A stretch of 64,000 bases of DNA from Amaurobius ferox (taxonomy: Eukaryota; Arthropoda; Arachnida; Araneae; Amaurobiidae). The DNA is taken from positions 29,241,780-29,305,779 of the forward strand of contig OX578140.1 of NCBI GenBank assembly GCA_951213105.1, read 5' to 3'. The position numbers and the translations under genes were made by a program. Shown one piece after another: positions 46,795 through 61,700 of this stretch (within the stretch, counting starts at the first letter, position 1; the number at the start of each line of letters is the position of its first letter). Below the pieces are notes generated by a model. That model worked only from the letters and a program-made list of their open reading frames with translations, was not told where the DNA came from and did not search any database.

Positions 46795-49700
46795 GTGAGT
46801 AAATATTTTAATAATTTTCTTTCTTCCAGCATAAAAATATTATTTGCAAGTTGAAATGTTGAATTTACTGTTTATTATCTGTACTTTTTTTTAGAGAAAA
46901 ATGTTTGCTTTTGGGTAATATTTTGATGGTTGAATTTGAAACTTTTTTATTTTTAGTGGGTATACCAATTTTAGTTTTCCATCTCGTTGGTAAACCAAAA
47001 ATCAGAGGGTTTAACTGTGATGATGATAGCATAAGATATCCTTTTCGAGAATCGACAATTTCAAGTAATGCACTCTACGTAGTTGGTATATTTTTGCCTG
47101 TCATTGTGGTAAGATTTCTTTTTATTATTTACATTATAAAAACTTTAAATGTTTGACACTTTTTGCTTCATTTTATGGATTCTTTGATGAATATTAAAGT
47201 TTCCATTTATTTTATATTTTGTTAGATTGAACTTCATTTACTAAATCTAATACATACTTAAGGGAAAATATGTTTTGTTTATTTTATTGCTGACTTGCCA
47301 CTGTGCAAAAATACTCTTATCTTTGTTCCTATACGGGAAAGTTTTAATATCTATTGAATAATTCATGAGTTGATAAAAAATTAGAGTTCTAAATTTTTAT
47401 TTTGAAGTACCTAACCCAAAAATGAGATTTTTCAAAACCAGTGTTTTTTCTAAATAACATGCGTTTTATAGCAAAATCAAATGAAAATTGTTCATGCCTT
47501 ATTTTTTATGACAAGCTATTTTTTTCTGTGTGTTCAATTGAAATAGTTTTGTTTTCAAGATTTACTTTTAATCATATTACATAATTTTAGTTACCCAATA
47601 TTTTATTCAATAGTCAGTAAATTTTTCAAATAATTGAGCTGGTAATTTCTTGTGTTAATAAAAGAATATCGTGCTTTATTAAAAGTATAAATTAGCACTG
47701 ATTTAAAAACAAAATTAGAATGAATTGTTCGTTTACAGCCTGGTAATACTCAACTGGATGTTATGCCTACTCTATGCTATCCTTATATCGTGCTAAATAA
47801 AAAATTTGACCCTGTTTATCAAAACTACCAGGATAAATATATTCCGAAAATAAAATTTTGAGGTTAACAATTGAAAAGCGTATTCTTTGCTACTATTGTT
47901 CTGAAGGCTAGGAGGGGAGGGGGGAGTTTTTTTAGGGATTTTTATTTTCTTCAAGTATTTTCTTTCAAGAATTTTGGATATTTTAAAAAACATTTGCATC
48001 AAATGTAACTAAAATTTGTTGTATGTTCAGTAAAATTTACACTATTATAAAATGGTTAACTTCCAAGTATTTTTTCTTCTTTTGCTATAATTGATTGTTT
48101 TAACTAACATGAATTTAAATTATGGAGTCATCTTCTGTAATTCCAATATTAGTGATTATCTGTTGACTTTTATCATTTAAAGTGACTTGGAGTAATAATT
48201 GATTTTTATTTTCGCAGCACCAAAAAAAAAATATGAAACAACATTAAACAGAGTATATAAAGCTATAAACATTTTCAGCATAACATAGTGAAATAAAGCA
48301 GATCTGAAGTAACTAGTAAACTGCATTTTTAAGTGAAATATTTAAAAATGGGATAAAAAAATGACGGCAGTTTTTTTCTAATCCAAAATGCTGTAAGGAA
48401 ATAAAAAATATTATTTTAAAGTAGAAAATACTTTGGTTATAAAAGTAGTTTGGAAAGTGTTTTAATATAGTTATTGTGATTCAAAGCAATTTTTCAATTT
48501 GAAGTATGTGTCTAACACTAACAGATGAAGAGTTACTAGGACGTCATCAAATTCAAGAAACCTTTTAAAGTAGTATGATATAGTATAGAGCGAAACATAA
48601 ATTAAAATTTTCTTTTCTTTCATATACAATATGTGCTTGAATTTTATTACCAATTAGCTACTTTTGATGGAGTTTCAGAGGGCAATGCACACTCCCTTTA
48701 TTTAACATAATTAATATGATGCCTTAAAAATAGTGATTGACTTGCAGTAGAGTGCACAAAAATTACATCCCTTTGATGCAGTTATTTTACCAATGCAAAT
48801 GTAGTCAAAATTGCATTCTAATTGCAATCGAAATTTAATTATTAAGGATGATGTTGATGAAGAAAGGATAATGTTACACCAAGACATGCTTTTAAATATC
48901 TTAAAAATGAAGAATGAAAGCATTGTGAGTGTAGATTATATGGTTCATCTTCTTCAGAAAAACATGCAAATGAGTACCATGCTTACAGGCTTGCCAAAGT
49001 TAGTCCGACTGCTCTTAACAATCCCATACCAATTTCTACAGCAGAATGATTATTTTTGAGTCTGAAAAGACTGAAAACCTACTTGAGATCAACAAAGACT
49101 CATAAGCACCTAAATCCTCTTACAATACTGAATGTTCAATAATTGAGAGGAGACCAACTCTTCAAACATGAATTCTATAGCCAATAACTTTATATCTAGA
49201 CAGGGATACTTAAGTCAACTTGTAAAGATATAAGCAGAATGTTATGTATACTTTATTACACCAGTATAGGCATGCAGTGTTGTAATAATTATCAAGTACA
49301 AATAAATATAGATTTTTATATTATCTATTTAATTCTTGTGTTTCTTTTTAATAAAATTACAAGTTTGAGGGTGAGTGCAAAGACCCTGCTTGAGACCAAA
49401 AACTAAGCACAAAAATGTGGATAGGGTCAGGGCTTTCATGCCCCCCCCCCCCCTCCTGTCTCCTAATATCTTCTTCAGGTTGATGCCTTTGGATTAAATT
49501 ATATTACTCATGTGTACATTCTAAAACTAACCAAGGACTTTTAAAATCACAGTCAAATTTTAAATGTTAGGAAGAAAAGGTTTTATAGAAGCAGTAGTGT
49601 CCACAAGAGGAGTCAATCCTATCATTGGTGGAACAATTATATTTTTAATCGTAAGAAAACAAAATCCACTATTGTAACTCCCCTTTCAATCTTCTACCCT

Positions 49701-52700
49701 TTCTATTTACGAGATTCTGTCTATGCTTACATATAGAAGCGGGTACTTTAAATTATCATTCTGGATCCAAATTAATTCTTATTTCTACATTAATCTCCCC
49801 TTGGCATATAGGCACAATCTTTATTACTAGAAGAATTTTCTACATATGTCACTGTAAGGTAAACTAGAATGTTCTTTTATTTATAATTTTAATAAATCTG
49901 TAAATATATTATCATGTTAGCTATCTATAATATTAAGTATATTTTATTTATTGTTTGTGTCTAAATAAAACTAATTTGTTTCCAGATTCTCTTGAAATAA
50001 TTGTATTATATTATTTTAGATCATTGTGACAGAATTTACTAATGAGGCAAGGCAAAAAAGAGATGCTCGAGGACAAATTATTGTCCTCTTTGGACGTCCT
50101 ATTCCTCGTGTTGTTTGGAAAATTTATGTGAAGATTGGCGTTTTCCTATTTGGAGCCTGTGTTTCTCAACTAACTACAGACATTGCAAAGTACAGTATTG
50201 GACGTTTACGACCACATTTCTTGGATGTCTGTGAATCAAATGTGAATTGTTCTGATCCTGGGCAAGATCCTCATGCTTATATAGAAAAATATACTTGTGG
50301 AGGAGATTTAAATAAGATTAGAGAAGCCAGGTTTGTTATGATTATTTATTTTGCTTGTTTGCATGCATATATATTACTTCGCAATGAACTATTTCTTCTT
50401 TACAGTCTTTGGGTTATTTTTTCAAAATGAATAAAATTCTTGTTCTGCATTTATTTTTATGCCATTGAAATATTCTAAATTGTCAATTACAATTTATGTT
50501 TAAAAATATCTTGATAAATTGTCAAATATTTTACATTATTTGTTATATTCTAATTGTGTGAATTTCAGTCTATTTTATGATATGAGAATGATTTTTTCTT
50601 TTTTAATCCAATTTCAGATTGTCTTTCCCATCAGGTCATTCATCATTTTCAGCATACACAATGGTGTATACTGTGGTATGTAATTTTAGTGTGTGTTAAA
50701 CTTTTCCTGCTATATTTTATATAAAATTTTATTTTGGCAACTTAAATTCAATATATATATATATATATATATACAAGGTGTTGCCTTGAAGTGGTGACAA
50801 ACTCAGAGGGGTGATATTAGACATTAAGAGGAACAAAAATTGTCATAGAACATGGTATCGCAAACCACGTTTAGTCAGTGAAAATCACAAAAATAGACGT
50901 TGAGAGAACAGGGAAAGACACACAATGCACACATGTGGTCATCCAAAAATACCCACACCAAAAATACCACCCCTCGAAAGTTCAACACAAGGTTCAGTGT
51001 TAACATCTGGACAGGGATCCTCGAAGATAATCTGTTGGGACCATACCTTCTGCCCGAACGCCTTGATGGTGCAAAGTACCTTGTTTTCCTGCAGCATGTC
51101 CTCCTGAATTTGCTGCAGGGTCTATCAACCACAGTGCAACAGAACATATGGTTCATGCATGGTGGTGCACCAACATATTTTTCCATTGTGGTACGTAACC
51201 ACCTCCATGCTACATATCCCTGGAGGTAGATTGGATGCACCGGATCTGTTTGGCCTCTACACTCCCCGGACTTTAATCCCTTTGATTTCTTTTCAAAAAT
51301 CCCTTGGACTTCTTTTCTTAAATCACTCGTGTATCAGACGCCTGTGGAGACACTGGAGGATCTCATAGTACGGATTGTCGTCACTGCTGCAGACATCGCC
51401 AGCACACCTGGTATCTTTGAGCACGTCTGACAATCGTTACTCCATCGCTGTCAGCTGTACAATGATCTTTGTGGCTGCAACTTCAAACAACTCCTGTAAT
51501 CATTTCTCTTCGTCTCCTTTCTGAGATTGAACTGTGCTGCACAGGCTGTATTGTAATCCTGCTGTCAAGTAAATGGTTTTTGTACTTATTTATTTTACTT
51601 TTTTGTACTTATTATTGCACTTTATTTTGTACAGCACAGGCTGTGTTGTAATCATGCTATTAAGTAAATGGTTTTTCTACTTATTATTGACCTTTTTGTC
51701 CCACTCGACATTACACCCTTCATAAGTATTTTTGTGATTTTCAGCGACTAAACGTGATTTGCGATAACCATGTTCTGTGACAACTTTGGTTCCTCTTGAT
51801 GTCTAATATCAGCCCTCTGAGTTTGTCGCCACTTCAAGGTAACACTCTGTATATATATATGAATACACGTATATATATACCCACACTGGTGTATATGGCC
51901 CCACTGGCTGTTGAAGTTCGCACATAGCAACAGCTGTTAGTACAACATATGTTTCATGGCATATAAAGCATAGGCTTACATTCAGTGTGAGCGTAGGTTT
52001 AATTTTTTATTTTAATCTGTGAAGGAATGTTAAATTGCAATCATAATATACCTTTAATGTTTTACGCTCTGTATACTCTAATGACATATAAGTTTGTGAT
52101 CAATTAAAACAACTATCTTATCACATAGTACATAAGTACCATTAATTTTATTTATAAATATGTAAATTTGAAAACATTGGAAATTTTATTAACTAAATTG
52201 GGCAGTGATGTGTACCTCTGCTAGTGTATATGCAATTGAACTGTCTATTTCTTTTGCCTTGTTTAATTTAAATGTTTCAAATTTACTTTTTGTACTTATC
52301 TCTGTCATAATAATTGTTTGATAAGTGAGTTTAATAAATGCAAGATATTATTTTCTGGATTGTATTTATGTGATTGATCATTTAAAATAAGATTAAATTA
52401 AGTAGACAAATTTACTAATATATTTTGCTATTTACATCAGATGTTTCATCTTGGCATGGTAATATAAAACATCAGATGTTTTAGAAATGTTTTGATAATG
52501 AGAGCCAGAATCTTTTATTTGGCAATAAACTCCAATTTTATATAGCTAGAACAGAGATTCATACACAACCTGTACCTTTTTTTACCCTTTATAAGACAAG
52601 ATATTCTTTTGAATATAAATATGAATGAAAAATTCTTTTACAATTTGATTTACATATTATCTAAATTACAAGCAGTGTTTGGTACCTCTGCTAGTTTTCA

Positions 52701-55700
52701 ATAGATTTGAACTAATATTGAAACTATTTAAAAAAAGCACAATTGTATGTTTAATAAAAACATTTTTGACAGAACGTTTGAAAAAGGTTCATAGAATATT
52801 TGAATGCCATTTATTTTTTTAAATTATAATAGACTAAAGTTCATAAATGGGAAGATTGATTCCAATTGATTGATTTGATTTTGTTGATTCATGCTTTCAA
52901 GTCATATCTTTGCTATGTATGTATGTAGTAGTTTGAAATTTTGTAATATATATAATAATATCTGAATTTAACCAAATATTGTTTTTTCAATTCTTGTTAA
53001 ATTTTAAGGTGTGATATTTTCAAGTTATGTCTTAGCATATGGGGGTTTTAAACTAGAGATCTAGGTTGAATTTCCTCATCAGGTATAAAAATATACTTTG
53101 GGCAATATGCTACCATAAGAAGACGATTCAAATTTAAAATACTTTTATATAGAAATTTGGTACCAACAGGGAATTAAATTCAGAATTTTCATCAAATTTA
53201 TTGAAGTATACAGTGGTTAGGGATTTTATTGTAGTTTAGATTTAAGATTTGCATTTTAGTTTAGATTTTGACTTTTTAGAAAAGTTGTGAAAATGTATAA
53301 TCTTCTACACCTTTTGGTAATAAGTGGTTTATTACCACTTATATATGGTGTAAAAGTTATAATATTACAATTTTCAGTGTAGAATTTTGAACCACATGTT
53401 CTCATCCAAAAAATTGATGTATAAGAAAATAAGTTTTAAAATAAATACTTATACCTTAAAATGTAGTTGTTTGAATGTACATGTGAATAAATTACAATAA
53501 TTTCTAAAGACATATTTATCTTTCAGATTTATCTACAAGCAAACATGTGCTGCAAGACTAATAAACTACTTAAGCCATTTTTGCAGTTTATTCTACTTAT
53601 GATGACTTGGTATACGGCTCTATCACGAATTGGTGACTATAAACATCATTGGAGTGATGTTTTAGCAGGTTTTCTCCAGGGTGCTGTAGTTGCATTAATT
53701 ACAGTAAGTTTATTACTTAATACATTTATCATTTTCACTTTTACTACAGTAAACCCTATATGTAAAGGAAATATAAAATTACATTGATGTTTTGTTTAGT
53801 TTGTAATTTTATAAGTGTTTTCAATTATTGGTTGCAAAAATTGGTTTATATATAATTTAATATATTAAAAGAAATTTAATTGTAAGTCAGCATTAAAAAT
53901 ATTATATTCAATTTATGTAAGATATATTATATTGATAGGTAGGCAGACATAAACATTGAAGAAAGGAATAGTTGATTCCAGTTCTGGGATGCTTGGAATG
54001 TGTTGTTGCATTGAAATGCAAGAGTCAAAATTTTGACTCCACTTTCCCTTATAAAAGTTGTCTATAAAATGTAAGATTTGTAAAAAGAAAATTATGTAAA
54101 AATATAAATTTTCAGTGTAGATATCTTTGTGCATCATCATAATATTATTGAATGCAGATATCATCAATCAAAGTATGCTCAAAACTGCTGTTAAAACTTT
54201 GAGCTTTATTAAAAAAAAATTATAATTACGTGTAATGAGAATGAGAAATAACCAATTTAACTGTGCCAAGGTTTGATCCCGAGGCCAAAGCATTGTAGGC
54301 CAGTATCCTTGCGTTGAACTAAAGATATCTCCAGCTCAAAGCATTTAATACTGCCTTATGAGTGTTTGTTCATTAGGCAGCATTAAAATTAAAAGCTTAA
54401 TCAGTTTCAAAAGCAAAAAACAGCCCTTTTCTTCAGAGCAAACAAGAAACAGGACCTTACTTTTATAAGCTCTTTTATTTTTTACTTTCAAAACCAGTCA
54501 GCACTCTAATTTTTTTACTGTATGTAGTTATTTATTAAGATTTTCCATAAAACTCTTCAGACATCATATCGAATTGTTTCCTTTCATTGCACAATAAAAT
54601 TGAAAACCTATTTTACTTCAAACTTCATCTTGAAAATATATGCTCTTTGCTCAAAATATGTCTCTTTTTTTTTTCTTTTAGTTATTAAAGAGTTTTAGTA
54701 ATATGTGTATATTTTATTTCAACTGGTGTGTTTTCGTCATTGTCATTTTGTAAAATGAATTGCGTTTGTGCAGTCTAAAACCAACTGTGCGAAAACATCC
54801 GGATCTCATAACAAAATTGCAGTCCACTTAACAAAATTTAACAAATGATGCAAATGCTGTTTGATTTTTACTCATAATTGGTTGATGTAGGTTTGAAATT
54901 ACTTCTTAAAGATCTGGAGTGTTGAGTCTTCTCTCAACTTCATACATTTAAGCATCATACATTATTGCACTCAGAGTTTGTCAAAATATGCAATTATACA
55001 TCTGTTATGCAGTGCAATACCTGTTTACTCTTTAAATTTTTACCAGTATCTAAAAAGCACATAATATTTATAGCATCTGAATATATGGTACTTATTGGTT
55101 ATAGGGACCATGAAGCCAAACACAGCAACACGTAGGGACCACACCAAATTCTGGTTTATACCGGTTGCTGATATTATAAATAGGTGGCGCTGTTTTCAAA
55201 TATTGTGGCTTACACCAATTGCTGATATTATAAGTAGGTGACGCTAATTTGGAATATTGGCAACCTGCTGATAGCGGTTAGTTTAAATTTAGTGCCATGT
55301 TATTGCTGTTATACTGTTAGCTAGATTTTTCTACCATTTTGCTGCAATGATGAAAATTTGGAATTTACCTATGAATGAAAAAGATGCCATAAGGTTCTTT
55401 CAGCAGAAGGAAATTTTACCACGACACCGTTTTTGTCCAAATGGTCATGCCATGCGGCTGCAAGTAGGCAAGAAGTGTCGCTGGAGGTGTAATGTCGTTA
55501 GTTGTTGGCGTACTGTCGGTCTTTGCATGATGAATTGCTTCTTAGGATCTAGGATTCTGTTTACAGAAGCCTTATGCTTTATATACTGTTGGGCCGACAA
55601 ACTTCTGTGTTGTGGTGTTGACATCAGTGAGGATTTTAGCCCAGAAATAACTGTAGATTGGAACAATTACATGCACGAAATATGTTTCCTGTATTTGCAG

Positions 55701-58700
55701 AAATGATCTACGAAGAAGATCGGGGGGACAGGGAGATAGTTGAAATTGGCTAAACTCTGTTCACGAAATGAAAAAGTAATTGCGGCTGATTACTTCCTGA
55801 GCAATGGGGGTTTGTGGCATTTGTCAAAACACCAAGGAATGCTTTCTCATGGCAGTGCCTAATCGGAAAGCTACTACGCTTTTCCAACAAATTGTTGAAT
55901 ACATCGAATCATATTTTCAGTTTGTTGGCATGGCTACAAAACTGAAGAATTAGAAAAAGCCAACTTTCAACATTTGAAAGTAAACCATCGGTATCTTCGT
56001 GGATCCTGAAACCAGAGCTCATACGCAGACCATAGAGAGACTCTGGGGATCTGCGAAATAGCGTAACAAAAAGCATAGAGACACTGCGAGACAGCACTTG
56101 GACTCATATCTCGCAGATTTTATGTGGTGAAGCTTTACCAGTAGTGATAAATTTAATGAAATTTTATCGTCAATATCTGAGTTTTGGCTGCCACAAATTT
56201 CAATGTAACACAATATTTTTTTGTTAAGTAAAGTTGATCAAACCCTGTTATATATTAAATTTTAATCATTGTGTTTGTAGTGAATTTCTCGTATTAGATT
56301 ATATCGCCAATGTTCATGTTGGCAACAACTTGGAAAAGCAGTTGCTAACCCATGGTCTCTATAACGTATAAGTACTGAATATACTTATTTTTTCGAGTTT
56401 TTCCATTATCTCATTCACTTTCTCAAGCACGCTTCTGTGATTATTTTTTATTAATAAATAATACATATTTCTTATTATTCATTAACAGTATACCCATTAC
56501 TTGTATGAAATATATAATATAAAAAAACTTAAAATTCACAATTATGTGCAAATTCTTGTAGTATTCTAAATCATACTGTTATTAAAAGCATTCTATTAAA
56601 ATATTTAATTTAATTCTCCTAAAAAAATGTATAAGAATCTTTTAATGTATAACAAAATGTATAACAAAATTTGTAATGAAATGAAAATGTATAACAAAAT
56701 GTATGAAAATGTATGAAAAACTAATGTATGAAAAAATGTATAACAAAATTATCTTCACAGGCAGATCTGAGAATTAAACAACCTGGTCCCATTTTTAATA
56801 AAATTTACAAAAAATATGAAATTAGATCAATATATGCCAAAATGAAAGTACTAAAATGGCGTTAGAAGATATACCATACTACTTTTATTCTGTTTCAACA
56901 ATTGGTTGAACAGAATATATAAGTTCATTTGCAAAACACAATATATAAGTTTGAAAAATCTTTGCAAAATAAAACAGATAATGCGAGAAATTGAAAATAT
57001 CATTCATTCCCATAATCTTTACACCAGTGTCCATAATTGATATAATTCATTCGAAAAATGCAGTATCGTTCATTTATAAAATTTATTTTATATTAATTTT
57101 TGTATTATATAAATTGAAAAAAAAATAAAAATTGTCTGCTGTATAAGCACATTTGATTTAAATGCATTGCTAAGCAACATAATATAATTTTCTTCAAATA
57201 AATTTACAGAATAAATATTGTCTGCATAGAGCTATGTCTATGGAAGGTTTAATTGTGCATATTTTATTAATATTTTGACAACCCCTGGTCCAAAATTCTT
57301 GAAACATGGACTAAATTTTAAGTGGAGCTATTCCAAAGCTACTCACAAAATTTCATCAAATTCGGTGCAGCCATTCTCTCATGATGATGAGACAAACACA
57401 CACACATACAGACATATTTTCAATTTTACCTATATATATTAGTAAAATCAGTTCGTACTACTTTTTCAAACAGTATAAATGGAAAATAAAATAGTATTGT
57501 CACGGCGGAAAAAGTACATGGTACCACTGTCAAACGCTAAAAATGTGCCGTGAACAAACCGAAAGTACATAACGGAAATACACTTATATGCTGGCACTTA
57601 CCAAACATAATCTCATATCCCGACACTTACCAAAATTGCAATAACAAGTTGTGATAATGTGTTGTGTTAACACGATGAGATAACTCAATGCGATAACTTA
57701 GGACGTTTCTCATCCAATGAAATATTGGATGGTCAGCAAACTAAAATAAATGTGTGGATTATTTTGAGCAAAGAATATGTGGCCGGGCAGAGGCAGAGAA
57801 AGACTAAAGAGCAAATAACTAATTCTTTCTTTATTTAACATATTTTAATCACAAGTATTAGTCATGACAATTATTCAGAACATACTTAATTTCACTTTTA
57901 TAAGCATATCTAGAATTTATTATATCTAGAATTATTTATATATCTAGAATTTCTAATCTACTTATCAATACTTATGCAATCAATTTACTTATTTCCAATA
58001 ACATTAAATTTAAAGCATTATTATATGACAACCTTTTTTGCACAATTAATATTTTTATAATCAATATTTATTCTATAGAGCAATGCCTTGAGCCATTTAA
58101 AGTGTACGGATTAGATATTTCCTATTAATTCCATCATTTACACTAGTAAAGAATCTAAATGACTTACAGTTTGGGTTTCATTGGTTGAACACAAGAATAC
58201 TGGAACTGATCGGTCCTTTATCTGGTCATTAACTACGAGATCAAACCACAGGGAAAAATGGAACTTATTCAGTATGAAATTTTGCATGGAATGGGACCTC
58301 ATGCCGAGATTTGTGGATCTGAAAATTATGCATGGAATTGGACCTCATGCCGAATTTTAGTTAACCCTTTCGGGACGGCGGCATTCCGGAGCTGTCGCGG
58401 CCCAAAAGACGAAGCGCTTCGCTTCCGAACTGGTCCCAAAGGATGGCTCATTTTTTGCGCTAAGCCTAACTCTCGAAAAAAATTCACTAAAAATCACCTA
58501 TTCACAGAAATCTACTTTTTTCAGGAATAAAAGAAATATTTATGTTCTATTTGATGTATAATTTTCATACACATCTGAATACAAAATACTTGTTAGTTGC
58601 TCCCATTCTTTTATCCAAAATAAACGAATAATTTCACTGCCTCTAAAACTAAAAAAAAAAAAATACTCTCTTATATTCCTATGATTCACCAACGAAATCA

Positions 58701-61700
58701 TAACGCTTAAATAAAAATAAAAACCGAAACTCAATTATAAAATTGTTGATGCTACGAGAATTGCTCTGTTTGTTTATATTACAAAATAATTTTCACCGCC
58801 CCAAATGGAGAAATAATTCATTCGATCCTCTTCTGCCAAGGTCTTGCCTCTGCAAAATACATTGGAGTTAGTTCCACGGACATGGAACGCTATCTAGTAG
58901 ACAAATTTAAACGTTCCGCGTGGTGGCACTTATAGGTGCCACTATCCGCTTGCGGTAAAATTTCCTCTGGCCCGAGTGTGTGCCGTTCGTCCTTGAATGC
59001 AAGTTCGCAGTTGGCACGTGGGTGTGCCGACCATCGCGAAAGGGTTAAACTGAAATGATCGCATTGCGTTCAGACTTCATGCCGAGATTTTTAAGATCCG
59101 ATATCGTTGCATGGAATTGGACCTCATGCCATAGCCTTAGAAACAATTGCATTGAATTAGACCTCATGCCCAAAACTTTGGTTATCACAAAATGCTTGCA
59201 TGGTATTAGGCTTCATGCCGATGTTATGATGAACCGGAACGCTAGCATGAAATTAGACCTCATGCCAAATTTAGATATACCGAAACATTTGCATAGAATT
59301 GGAATTCATTCCAAAAATTAGTTATCCATGATAAATTAAGGAATAATCACCTTAGAACCAAATGGTTCATTCTTCCGCACAACCAAAGCCGCCTATCTCC
59401 ATAGCCATTGACTTATATCACCGCCTCCATCATCGGCAAACACCCTTCCCTTTTGACGACCAGATTCCAAAAGCCTCGAACGACTCCAAATCTCACCTAA
59501 AATTTCATCCAGAAATTAAATCTCATTCACCGAAGAAAGGAGCAAAAGGGTGACGTCACACATCCAGCACGTCACAGGCCAGACATCGGTGGCGATGAAG
59601 GAAATAATCTAATAAACAAGTCAAAAGCCGGGTAGAACAGAATCTTCAAAAGCCATGCATTTCTGTCTAAACAAGAAATAAATTCATGAAAATAGCTCAA
59701 AAACATTCTGAAAAGCTGTCATGCGAAATCTCGCTATGACACTATAGAAACACGCTAACTAATTAATATTTTAAAATTAAAGACAATAAAAAAAATAAGC
59801 TTAAAAGTATTTTATTAAAATCTCCTTTTTACGACATACAAAATTCACATGTCCATAGCACTGTCGGGCACTATTCCTTTCACTATATGCCCTTCATCAG
59901 TGGCAAAGTGAAAATAAGTGGCGAACATGTGCTTAAATATAGGCTATAACCGCCAGACAAAATTTACATATTAATCAATTAACATTTTTACATTTTTAAA
60001 TATGAGGCATTTAAAATATAATTTAATTATAAAATACCAATTACAATAAAAGGAAAAGGTTCATAAATTAAATGGTAACCAATAGGAATGTCGTCAAAAA
60101 ACGAAATAAAGCAATTATTAAATTTTCAGAAAATCACATAAAGGTTTGACATGTAGTGAGTCGAGAACGAGACACCAAGCATAACTAGGGGTCTCAACGT
60201 GATCAAAATTACAAATTAACTCACAGTAAAAATAATTAAAAGGGATTCATTAAGTAAAATATTATGGGGGTTATTGCAGTTTCATCCTATGTTTGATAAA
60301 ACTTTTCTTTTAATTAGCTGCAATAACCCCCATAATATTTTTCTTTATGTACCCCTTTTTATTTATCTTTACCGTGAGTCAGTTTGTAATTTTTATCCCA
60401 TTCAGACCCTTAGTTATGCTTAGCATCTAGTTCTCGACTCACTACGTCGAAAGCCCAGACCATCCGACTCATCCAAAGACATAGAGCAATTTAATGGATG
60501 GCCGGTCGACTCACTACGTGTCAAACCTTTATATGATTTTCTGAAAATTTAGTGGTTGCTTTATTTCATTTTTTGACGTGATTCTTATTGGTTACCATTT
60601 AATTTATGAACCTTTTTCTGTTATTATGATTTGCATTTTATAACTAAACTATATGTTAAATGCCTCGTATTTAAAAATGTAAAAATGCAAATTGATTAAT
60701 ATGTAAATTTTGTCTGGTGGTTATGGCCAATATTTACGCACATGTTCACCACTTATTTTCACTTCTCCACTGATGAAGGGCATAATAGTGCCCAAAAGCA
60801 CTATAGCCGTGTGATAAATAGGATAATGATAATCATAAAAAGAAGATTTTAATAAAAGACTTTTAAGCCTATTTTTTGTTGTTATTAATTTTAAAGTAGT
60901 ATAAATGTATTTTATTGATAAATACAGCAATTATAAATTAACTACTTATAAATAAAATATATCTGTACTTATAGAAAAATCCTCTATTAGTAAAATGCCA
61001 TAAAAAATGTTTAAAATGGGTTTATAAGATCTTAAAATGTGTTTGTCCGTTGAAATTTTGAATTCAAAATTTTTTAGGAAAACAATACTTTATATAATAG
61101 AAAACAGTTTTCTCTTTAAATACTGAGATCATCCTTAATATCAACTGTATAACGAAGGTAAGCATCAGAACTTTTTCTTGTTAAAAATTCTGACTAACGG
61201 AATTTTATTTTTTAGTGTTACAAATGCCTTATTCTCATCGAATGTGCCTAGCGTTCAAATGTATTCTATGGGGAGCAAAAAACAGTTTGGATTTTTTCAT
61301 TTACTGTAGAACTTTTGCATGGAATTTTCTCTCAAATTTTAGAATTAAGATTTATTTTGTTACATTCTTAATTTCAGTATTTCTGACTTCATTATAAATG
61401 GTTTGACTGTTTTACAAATTGATAAAAGCACATTGTCACTATTTAATTATAAAAAAGGTTAAATTATGAACAACTAATAGTGACTAATAACCCTTTTGGT
61501 ATTTCAGACAGTATAATCCAAGTTAATAAAATTTATTGTTATTAGTACAGTCAGATTTATTTTGTTACATCCCTAATTTTATTACTTCTGACTTTATTAT
61601 AAATGATTTGACTGTATTGCACATTGATAAAAACACATTAGTGCTATTTAAATATAAAAAAAAAAGAAATGATTAACAACAACTATTACAAGTGACTGCA

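Noticed and set aside
46905..47156. Single-frame 83-aa protein
   Set aside because: Only 46957-47108 is coding (PLPP exon 2); the rest reads into introns.
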